A DNA stretch of 64,000 bases from Synechococcus sp. CBW1108 (GTDB taxonomy: Bacteria > Cyanobacteriota > Cyanobacteriia > PCC-6307 > Cyanobiaceae), in contig NZ_CP060395.1 in NCBI RefSeq assembly GCF_015840335.1, forward strand, positions 868,001 through 932,000, in the 5' to 3' direction. The notes under the pieces were generated by a model. That model saw only the letters and a list, made by a program, of their open reading frames with translations. It was not told the origin of the DNA and ran no database searches. Below, one piece after another: positions 57,587 to 64,000 of the stretch (the stretch's first letter is position 1; each line of letters starts with the position of its first letter). A program made the translations under genes and the position numbers.

Positions 57587-58396
57587 TTAGCTGATCAAGG
57601 CCTCGGCCCAGGGCATGAAGCGGCTCAACGTTTCCGGCCTGTCGGCCACCAGCACAGGGAAGTCAGCCGCCGAGAGGTCTGAGCCGGCGGCGATGGCCTC
57701 TGGCGATCGCCCCAGCCAGCGCATCGGGCAGTCGAGCTCGCTGAGCACCAGCCAGGCCGCGGCAAGGTCCCAGATCTTGGGTGTGGCTTCCAGGGCAGAG
57801 ACCGTCTGGCCCATGGCCACACTCACCAGATTGAGGCTGGCCACCCCCAGTAGGCGGATTTTTCCAGGGAACCTCTGGTTTGGGAGCTTCTGCAGCACCC
57901 CTATCGAGCGACTGCAGAGGGAGGCGCACTCGGCGGATTGGATCTGACGCGATGGGGGGGACAGGGGCCGCCCATTGCGCCAGGCTCCCTGGCCGCGGAT
58001 CGCCACGATGCGCTGCCGCAGCGGCGGCACATCCAGCACCGCCAGTACGGGGCGGCCGGCTTCAAAGCGCGCCATAGATATGGCCCAGTAAGGGATGCCG
58101 GAGGCAAAATTGGTGGTGCCATCAAGGGGATCCACCACCCAGTAGGCCTGCGATCGGGGCACGGTTTTGGCCCCCTCTTCACTGAGCACTCCCTCACCGG
58201 GGAACAGGCCCGCCAGCCCCTCCACCAGGGTGGCGTCACTCCAGCGGTCACAGGCGGTAATCAGGCTGCCATCAGCTTTGAGATCGGAGGCCACATGGCC
58301 AAAATCAGCCCGCTGACGTTCCGCCACCCGATCGATCAGCTCGGCCAGCCCTGGCATCAGCACTGGTGGAGAAAGGACAGGCGGGACAGTACTCAT
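57587..58396 (-). CDS. Inositol monophosphatase family protein
   Basis: A 269-residue Mg2+-dependent phosphatase. Metal motifs: SEEGA, then the central WVVDPLDGTTNFASGIPYWA with the two Asp, and the distal PKIWDLAAAWLVLSELD. Cyanobacterial relatives act on inositol phosphates, fructose-1,6-bisphosphate or histidinol phosphate; the substrate cannot be fixed. ATG overlaps the PucC-like stop (ATGA). It is last in the minus-strand array uppP to this gene, before the rRNA operon. Confidence 0.9.
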   Translation of the reverse strand: MSTVPPVLSPPVLMPGLAELIDRVAERQRADFGHVASDLKADGSLITACDRWSDATLVEGLAGLFPGEGVLSEEGAKTVPRSQAYWVVDPLDGTTNFASGIPYWAISMARFEAGRPVLAVLDVPPLRQRIVAIRGQGAWRNGRPLSPPSRQIQSAECASLCSRSIGVLQKLPNQRFPGKIRLLGVASLNLVSVAMGQTVSALEATPKIWDLAAAWLVLSELDCPMRWLGRSPEAIAAGSDLSAADFPVLVADRPETLSRFMPWAEALIS

Positions 58397-59811
58397 CCGA
58401 GCTCCAGGGCAAGCACCTTGGTGAGGCTTCTACCCGTATCTTCCCTGAACTGGCGCAGGTTGACACGGCCGAGGAGCTCGAGGGCCGCCAACGCAACCAG
58501 CGCCTCCAGGCTGAACACCAGCGCATAGGGGAGATAGGTGGATTCCGGCAGATGCAGGATGGACTGCAACGCCCGGGCCATATCAAACAGCCCCCCGCCT
58601 AAAATCTTGCCCAGGGCACGGGAGAGGGCCTGGGCAAGGCCCCACACCCCCACAAAAGTGCCGGCCGCTTCCGGCAGGGTGAGATCAAGCATCAAAACCA
58701 GGGCACTGTTTGTGCCGATGCCAGCCGCCAGGCCGAAGAGCAGCATCACCACCTGGAGCACCGGCACCTTGGCCACCAGGCCCGCCAAGGCGAGCAGCAC
58801 CAGACTGGTGAGAATCAGCTGGCAACCAAGACGGGCCGTGGCCAACTTGCCAAGCCTGGGGACGATCCAGAGCCCGGCGAGCAGCAGTCCGGCCAGGGTG
58901 CCTATGCCCCAAACCGCATTCAGGGAGGCGGTTGCCGCAATCGGCATGCCAAAAACGTCGGCCCCGTAGCTCTCCAGGATCGGATCCTGCAGGAAGAGGG
59001 CCAGGGTGAACATCACCAGAAATCCAAAAAACACCAGCACCTGGCGGCTTGAGGTGATCAGGCTCCAGGCCTGGGCCAGGGTGAGGGCATCGTCCCGCCT
59101 TTGTCCGGCCGATCCGGGGGCTTGCTGCTGGGCACCGGGCTCGGCCCCCACGGTGGCCACGACCGTGAGGGCGAGCACCACCAGGGCGACCCGCACCATG
59201 AAGGCCAGCAAGACTGGCTCCAACTGGGCCGGATCGGTGACTCCATCGAGCCCGCGCAGGCTGAGGTTGATCGAGATTGCCCCGATCACGATCCCCACCG
59301 TGAGCATGCACCAGATCAAGCCCACCGCCCGGGGCCGCTCGGCTTCGCTGGTGCGATCGATCACCAGCGCCAGGTATGGGGTGCTGGCCAGGGAGATCGC
59401 CAGGCCATAGAGGGAAAACAGGCCGCACAGCCCCGAAATTGCCAAGGCCAGCTCAGGCTGGGAACCGGCCTCCAACAGCCTGCCGACATGGAAGATCAGG
59501 GGGATGGACAGCACCGCCAGGGCACAGAACAGGGCCGTGCCGAGCCAGATGTAAGGGATACGGTGGCGGCCGGCCCAGGGGTGGGCGTCTGAGATCTGGC
59601 CAAACAGCACCCGCGATGGAGCCACGAACTGCTCAAATGCCAGGGCCCCGCCCACAAGCAGACCAGGAAAGTTCAACTCACTGAGCATCACCCGGTTGAG
59701 CAAGCCGGCAAAAATTACAGCCAGGCAACCCAAGCAACCCTGGAAGAGCCCCAGCCGCAGGGTGTTGACCAGGCCGAGGGGGGTGGGCTGAACGGCAAGG
59801 GCTCGGCTCAC
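58393..59811 (-). CDS. BCD/PucC-family major facilitator (chlorophyll/bacteriochlorophyll transporter-like)
   Basis: 472 residues from GTG 59811, five bases after the tolC stop. Family features: LGLVNTLRLGLFQGCLGCLAV, LNRVMLSELNFPGLLVGG, LFGQISDAHPWAGRHRIPYI and, in the second half, FMVMFTLALFLQDPILESYG-type helices ending in GADVFGMPIAATASLNAVWG. PucC-type proteins help assemble light-harvesting complexes or deliver chlorophyll. In cyanobacteria a role in pigment handling is assumed, not shown. About 12 helices, cytoplasmic or thylakoid membrane. Confidence 0.88.
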   Translation of the reverse strand: MSRALAVQPTPLGLVNTLRLGLFQGCLGCLAVIFAGLLNRVMLSELNFPGLLVGGALAFEQFVAPSRVLFGQISDAHPWAGRHRIPYIWLGTALFCALAVLSIPLIFHVGRLLEAGSQPELALAISGLCGLFSLYGLAISLASTPYLALVIDRTSEAERPRAVGLIWCMLTVGIVIGAISINLSLRGLDGVTDPAQLEPVLLAFMVRVALVVLALTVVATVGAEPGAQQQAPGSAGQRRDDALTLAQAWSLITSSRQVLVFFGFLVMFTLALFLQDPILESYGADVFGMPIAATASLNAVWGIGTLAGLLLAGLWIVPRLGKLATARLGCQLILTSLVLLALAGLVAKVPVLQVVMLLFGLAAGIGTNSALVLMLDLTLPEAAGTFVGVWGLAQALSRALGKILGGGLFDMARALQSILHLPESTYLPYALVFSLEALVALAALELLGRVNLRQFREDTGRSLTKVLALELG

Positions 59812-59815
59812 AGGG

Positions 59816-61477
59816 TCACAGGGCTCCCTGGGCAGCGGCCTGACAGGCGGGGACCAGGGGTGCTGGCTCCACGGGCACATCTGAGGCCCCTGCAGGCTTC
59901 ATCGCCGGCAGCGCAACGGGGGCGCAGGACGCAACCTGATCGAGGCCGGTGCGGCGGCGCAGCTCCGCCAGGCGCTTGTTGTAGTCGGTGATAGCAGCTG
60001 AATAGCGCACTTCCGCCTGGGTGAGGTCTCGCTGGTTGTCGACGACCTCCCTCTGGGTGGTGACACCGGCCTGGAAACGCAACCGGGCCAGGCGCAACGC
60101 CTCCCTTGCCGAAATCACTTCCCGGGAGGTGGTGACGATGTTGCGGTTGTTTTTCTCCAGCTCGTAGAAGCTCTCCTCAACCTCCAGACGGATGCCATCG
60201 CGCCGCTGGGCAAAGCGGAACGTATTTTCCTGGGCCAGCTGCTTGTTCTGGCGTGACTGGGCTGCAGCCGCACCACCATCGAAAAGCCGCCAGCTGAGGT
60301 TGAGGCCAATGGCCGTGTCGTAATTGGTGCCACTTGCTCCCGGCTGGGCCACGATCACCGACTCGTTCCCATCAAAAGCGTTGCCGGTGAAAGCGGCGAA
60401 GATGTTTAGGAAGGGCTGGACCCTGCCCAGGGCAGCATTGGCCTGGCTGTTGGCGATCGAGATGTCGAGCAGGGCCTGATCCAGCTCCTCGCGGAAGGTG
60501 TAGGCCGCCACGACGCTCTCCTGGAGTGATGGCTGCCAGATGCCGATCACCCGGGACGGATCCTTGGCCGTGGGGGTGACGTTCTGGGGCAGATCCAGCA
60601 GGGCCGCCAGGCTGCGCCGGGCGATGGCCTGGGCTGCCAGGGCGTTGGTGAGCAGCTGCTGGTCGCGCGATAGCTGGGTTTCCGCCTCGAGCACCTCGAG
60701 TTTGGTGGCGACACCGGCCTGGAAACGGGCCTTGGAATCCCGCAGGCTGACGATCGAAGCCCGCACCGATTCCTGGCCGATGCGCACCTGGTCGTCAGCC
60801 TGCTGCAGATCGAAGTAGGCCGAGGCCACCTGGAGACGCAGATCCCGCAGGGCGATCACGTATTGAAACTTGGCCTTTTCAAATTGATCACGAGCGGCGG
60901 CAATGGTGGGGGTGCGCTGGGGGTTGATCAGGGCCCACTGGGTCGTCAAGGTCGCCCCGAAAGCCCACCGGTCCGTAGCTGAAGTGGATGTCGCGCCATT
61001 GGCAGCATTGGATCGGGCCACGCCCGTGGTGAAGGTGGGCAGGGAGCCCGCATCGAGATTGAGGCTGGGATACCAGAGGGCTATCTGGGCCCGCAGATTG
61101 CTCTGGGCCTGATCCACCTGGCTGGCGATCGCCTTGAGGTTGGGATTATTGACTTCGGCGAGGTTTTCCACCTCCTGCAGGCCCAAGGGCCGCAGTTGCT
61201 GGATCACCACCTGCCCGGGCTTGACCGGCAGGGCCAGGGAGGCCGGGGCGGCCAGATTTTCCAGGCCAGGGGCGAGCTCGGTGGCGGCCGGGGGCACCAG
61301 GGCGGGATTGACCCGGGGGCGATAGCCGCGCAGTTTTTTGTTGGGGTCGGCGCCCACGGTGTCTGGGGCCAGGGGCAGGACTGGGCTGGCGGGCTGCTCC
61401 TGGGCTCCGGCTACTTGCAGCACCATCGAAGCCCCTAGGAGAGCCAGGAGGCCTAGTCGCGAGATGGGCTTGGGCAC
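59816..61477 (-). CDS. TolC-family outer-membrane efflux channel
   Basis: A 553-residue outer-membrane factor with signal peptide (LGLLALLGASMVLQVAGAQ) and a Pro-rich linker before the first repeat. The two TolC repeats are visible: SKARFQAGVATKLEVLEAET and LARLRFQAGVTTQREVVDNQ end the paired coiled-coil halves, and NLSWRLFDGGAAAAQSRQNK marks the beta-strand that closes the barrel. It forms a trimeric tunnel used by RND pumps, ABC exporters and type I secretion. It is not next to either RND operon but is the only TolC in this window. It sits between the radical-SAM and PucC-like genes. Confidence 0.92.
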   Translation of the reverse strand: MPKPISRLGLLALLGASMVLQVAGAQEQPASPVLPLAPDTVGADPNKKLRGYRPRVNPALVPPAATELAPGLENLAAPASLALPVKPGQVVIQQLRPLGLQEVENLAEVNNPNLKAIASQVDQAQSNLRAQIALWYPSLNLDAGSLPTFTTGVARSNAANGATSTSATDRWAFGATLTTQWALINPQRTPTIAAARDQFEKAKFQYVIALRDLRLQVASAYFDLQQADDQVRIGQESVRASIVSLRDSKARFQAGVATKLEVLEAETQLSRDQQLLTNALAAQAIARRSLAALLDLPQNVTPTAKDPSRVIGIWQPSLQESVVAAYTFREELDQALLDISIANSQANAALGRVQPFLNIFAAFTGNAFDGNESVIVAQPGASGTNYDTAIGLNLSWRLFDGGAAAAQSRQNKQLAQENTFRFAQRRDGIRLEVEESFYELEKNNRNIVTTSREVISAREALRLARLRFQAGVTTQREVVDNQRDLTQAEVRYSAAITDYNKRLAELRRRTGLDQVASCAPVALPAMKPAGASDVPVEPAPLVPACQAAAQGAL

Positions 61478-61504
61478 ACCAAAGGTTCTTGGAATAGACA
61501 GATC

Positions 61505-62899
61505 TTAAGGAGATTGAAGTTGACCGCCCAGACAAGCGGCCACCAAATCCTCCGCACCCCGAAGCAAAATCACCGGCACGGGCAGCTGCCGCTCGAGCTC
61601 GGCTAGGGGGAGGTCATCGAGAAAAACCGGCTCCCCCTGGCGCAGCATCACAGCCGGCAGCAGCAGGGCCTCACCCAGGTCGCAAGCGGCCAGGCCGCCC
61701 AGCAGATCCGAACCCGTCAGCAGGCCGGTGACCACCTGGTCCTGTCCCCAGTAGGGGCTCGGCAAGCCGTGCAGGATCAGCTCCAGCCCCGCCACCCCAT
61801 TCAGCCGGGTCACCACCGGCTCCAGCGCCTCAGCCACCAGCCTCCCCACCACCCAGCTGAGGCGACGGGGCCTGGCCAGGGCCCGGGGCAGCTTGCGGGT
61901 GGCCAGGTCCAGCGCTTCTAGGAAGGCGCGGATGCTGCCGACGCCATTCTCCTGCTGGGGCAGATCCTCATATTCGCTGCGGGGAGGCAAGGGCAGCCCC
62001 GCCATCAGATACCACTCGTCGGAGAGCCAGGCGAAACGGCTGCCCAGGCGTTGCTGGAACTGCAGCTGCAGCGCTTCCACCAGGGCGATCACCTGGAGGG
62101 CTGAGCGCCGATCAACGGGCACCAGGGCATCCCCAGCAGGGCGAAAGCGGGTGAGACCCACCGGCACCACCGCGGCCGAGAGCACCGCCGGCCATTCACC
62201 GCCGCCAAAGGCCGCCAGATCGGCCAAGGTGGTTTCCAGGGCCTGGCCGTCATTGAGGCCAGGGCACACCACTACCTGGGCATGGATTTGCAGATCCCGC
62301 TGGTCAAACCAGGCCAGCTGCTCCAGTAGTTGGCCTGCCCGGGGGTTCACCAGCAAGCGGCTGCGCAGCTCGGGATCGGTGGCATGGACAGATACAAACA
62401 GGGGGGAGAGCCGCTGCTCCTCAATCCTCTGCCAATCTGCGGCGCCCAGGTTGGTGAGGGTCAGGTAGGAGCCGTATAGAAAACTCAGCCGGTAGTCGTC
62501 ATCCTTGAGATAGAGGCTGCTGCGCCGCCCAGGCGGCTGCTGGTCGATGAAGCAGAAAGGGCAGTGGTTATTGCACTGCTTGAGGCCATCGAAGAGGGCC
62601 TCGGTGAAACCCAGGCCCAGCCCGTCATCGAGATCCTTCTCCAACTCCACCCGGTGCAGGGTGCCGTTGGGGTCTTCGACCTCCAGGGTGAGTTCCTCTT
62701 CTCCCACCAGCATCTGCAGATCAATCAGATCGCGGGGACGCCGGCCATTGATGCTGAGCAGGCGATCGCCGGGCTGGAAGCCGAGCTCCTCGGCGATGGA
62801 GCCAGGCTCCACAGTGGCCACCACGGCGGGGGAGGGCAGCCTGGGGGTTTCGCCCTCCAGGGCAGCTAGGGCGATGCCCGCTGAGGGCTCATTCCACAC
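61505..62899 (-). CDS. PDZ/radical-SAM/DUF512 protein (TIGR03279-type, cyanobacterial)
   Basis: 464 residues. An N-terminal PDZ-like part (VEPGSIAEELGFQPGDRLLS), then the iron-sulfur motif QCNNHCPFCFIDQ (Cys109, Cys113, Cys116), the CX3CX2C of radical-SAM enzymes, followed by VHATDPELRSRLL and a long DUF512 region (DEWYLMAGLPLPPRSEYE). The family is widespread in cyanobacteria and its role is unknown. Start ATG 62899, with 15 bases to the upstream uppP stop and 27 bases to tolC downstream, so probably one transcript. Confidence 0.9.
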   Translation of the reverse strand: MWNEPSAGIALAALEGETPRLPSPAVVATVEPGSIAEELGFQPGDRLLSINGRRPRDLIDLQMLVGEEELTLEVEDPNGTLHRVELEKDLDDGLGLGFTEALFDGLKQCNNHCPFCFIDQQPPGRRSSLYLKDDDYRLSFLYGSYLTLTNLGAADWQRIEEQRLSPLFVSVHATDPELRSRLLVNPRAGQLLEQLAWFDQRDLQIHAQVVVCPGLNDGQALETTLADLAAFGGGEWPAVLSAAVVPVGLTRFRPAGDALVPVDRRSALQVIALVEALQLQFQQRLGSRFAWLSDEWYLMAGLPLPPRSEYEDLPQQENGVGSIRAFLEALDLATRKLPRALARPRRLSWVVGRLVAEALEPVVTRLNGVAGLELILHGLPSPYWGQDQVVTGLLTGSDLLGGLAACDLGEALLLPAVMLRQGEPVFLDDLPLAELERQLPVPVILLRGAEDLVAACLGGQLQSP

Positions 62900-62914
62900 G
62901 GCGAAAGGCCTTGA

Positions 62915-63796
62915 TTAGGCGCCCACTCTGGCGCCCAGCCAGATCAGGATGCCGATGCCAAACAGCAGCCGATAAACCACAAACACCCAGGTGCTGTTCT
63001 GCTGCAGAAAGCGCAGCAGCCAGGCAATCGCCAGCCAAGACACCACCGCGGCAGAAACGATCCCCACCAGCAGGGGCAGGGGGCCGCCACCGGCGGGAGC
63101 AGCGAAAGCCTCCTTCAGGGACACCAGGCCCGCCAGCGTGATGGCCGGGATGCCCAGCAGAAAGGAGAAGCGGGCAGCCGCCGGGCGCTGCCAGCCATCA
63201 AACAGGGCGGCCGTGAGGGTGCTGCCGGAGCGGGAGACCCCGGGCACCAGGGCCAGGGCCTGGGCCAGGCCCACCCAGATCCCATCTCGAGGCAGCACGT
63301 CGTCGAGCTGCCGCTGGCGCCGGCCCACCAGCTCGGCCCAGGCCAGCAGCAGGGCCATGCCAATCGAAACCATGGCGATGGACCCCATGCTGCGCAGCGG
63401 TGAGTTGTCGTAGCCCGGCAGCCAAAGTTTGAGAGCCAGGCCCGCCAACACAATCGGCACGGTGCCCAAAGCGATGGCAACCCCCAGGCGGGCGGAGGGA
63501 TCGTTCCACTGGCCATGGCGGCAGGCCCGGCTGACGCCGCGCAACACCGCGGCCAGGTCGGAGCGGAAGTAGGCCAGCACGGCCACAATGCTGCCCAGCT
63601 GGATCACGGCCGTCACCGCTACGCCCGGATCACCCCAACCCAGAAGCACCGGCACCACCTTGAGATGGGCCGTGCTGCTGATCGGCAGAAACTCGGTAAG
63701 CCCCTGCACCACCCCCAGCACCAGCGAGCGAAAGCAGGCTTCCCAAAAGCCAATCTCCGCGGCGGGCAGCAGCGGCACTTCTGCAAAGGGAACCAT
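62915..63796 (-). CDS. uppP: Undecaprenyl-diphosphate phosphatase
   Basis: 293 residues from ATG 63796 (GTG 63799 adjacent; the longer frame to 63958 is unlikely). Catalytic segments QGLTEFLPISSTAHL near the N-terminus and LVPGVSRSGSTLTAALFDGW in the middle place it in the UppP/BacA family. It has about eight helices. It regenerates undecaprenyl phosphate for peptidoglycan and polysaccharide synthesis at the cytoplasmic membrane. First gene of the minus-strand array. Confidence 0.94.
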   Translation of the reverse strand: MVPFAEVPLLPAAEIGFWEACFRSLVLGVVQGLTEFLPISSTAHLKVVPVLLGWGDPGVAVTAVIQLGSIVAVLAYFRSDLAAVLRGVSRACRHGQWNDPSARLGVAIALGTVPIVLAGLALKLWLPGYDNSPLRSMGSIAMVSIGMALLLAWAELVGRRQRQLDDVLPRDGIWVGLAQALALVPGVSRSGSTLTAALFDGWQRPAAARFSFLLGIPAITLAGLVSLKEAFAAPAGGGPLPLLVGIVSAAVVSWLAIAWLLRFLQQNSTWVFVVYRLLFGIGILIWLGARVGA

Positions 63797-63882
63797 CACA
63801 AACCAGAAAGGCTGGGGGGACCCTATGGCCGGAGCCTCCCTCCGGCCCTTTAAGCTCAGAGAACTTTCTTTACATCCCTTAG

Positions 63883-64000
63883 TGGTCGGCGCCCCCGCCA
63901 GCGCACTCTTGCCAGCTACCAGCTTGGACTCAGCGCCAGCGGCTGCTCCCTGGAGCAACTCCCGCCTGGGCCTCTCCAGCCTGGCCCTGTCCAGCTTGAC
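63883..64000 (+). CDS. Possible N-terminus of a gene running off the window edge
   Basis: From GTG 63883 a plus-strand frame stays open to the edge: MVGAPASALLPATSLDSAPA, then WSNSRLGLSSLALSSL. It is Ala/Ser/Leu-rich and could be an exported or low-complexity N-terminus, but the same DNA is open on the minus strand also. No family can be named. Confidence 0.22.

Noticed and set aside
57123-57590. A 155-codon plus-strand frame in the rRNA leader
   Set aside because: Composition is Ser/Thr/Leu-rich without domain signs, and it is antisense to the expected promoter/leader of the rRNA operon.

Overview
The window looks like chromosomal DNA of a high-GC picocyanobacterium of the Synechococcus/Cyanobium type. 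Evidence for this is a 16S-tRNA-Ile-tRNA-Ala-23S-5S operon, a BCD/PucC-family pigment transporter, cyanobacteria-typical families (DUF2973-like, DUF1400-like, DUF3136-like, DUF4912, Nif11-like, the PDZ/radical-SAM/DUF512 protein), and several copies of the cyanobacterial palindrome GCGATCGC (HIP1). Genes are densely packed, with many 1-8 base overlaps between co-directional or convergent neighbours. I saw no transposase, integrase, phage module or CRISPR array. All calls come from reading the sequence; no database search was run.

Layout. 1-4 kb: tail of an unknown gene, an FAD monooxygenase, two small exported proteins and phosphoglucomutase. 4-10.9 kb (minus strand): an RND efflux operon (adaptor, pump, small membrane ORF, amino acid permease) and a membrane protein. 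11-22 kb is the accessory part: a PRTase-CE-type phosphoribosyltransferase like those of conflict/defence systems, with its start codon in the loop of a perfect hairpin; an antitoxin remnant; a Nit2-type amidase; DUF3136-like and DUF4912 proteins; a Nif11-like peptide; a broken epimerase-like fragment; a Coq4-like protein; a Na+/H+ antiporter; an intact VapBC-like pair; a second pair whose toxin is frameshifted; an AEC carrier; and a potassium channel. 22-28.4 kb (minus strand): a second RND operon with two adaptors, one carrying an in-frame TAG just after its lipobox. 28.4-50 kb is mainly housekeeping: RarA fusion, Sfp-type transferase, two peroxiredoxins, CoaX, CysH, an NDH-2-like oxidoreductase, HAD hydrolase, HflX, AnmK, ABC-F, HtrA, HrpB and XseAB, mixed with several very small proteins. 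50-57.6 kb: zinc-ribbon and BrkB-like membrane proteins, then the rRNA operon on the minus strand. 57.6-63.8 kb (minus strand): a tight array read as uppP, radical-SAM protein, tolC, pucC-like, inositol monophosphatase, running toward the rRNA operon.

How parts may work together. Neither RND operon has its own outer-membrane channel, so the TolC at 59.8-61.5 kb is a candidate shared exit duct (inference). Both pump genes end in a TGATG overlap with a short hydrophobic ORF. CoaX (first step of CoA synthesis) and the Sfp-type transferase (which uses CoA) lie about 0.5 kb apart on either side of a PrxQ-type peroxiredoxin. XseA and XseB form one exonuclease in one transcription unit. The most unusual features are the orphan PRTase-CE gene with its start hairpin, the C14 tract before a small gene, the nonsense codon in the efflux adaptor, the two orphan Nif11-like peptides, and a small protein with a CX3CX6CX3C motif.
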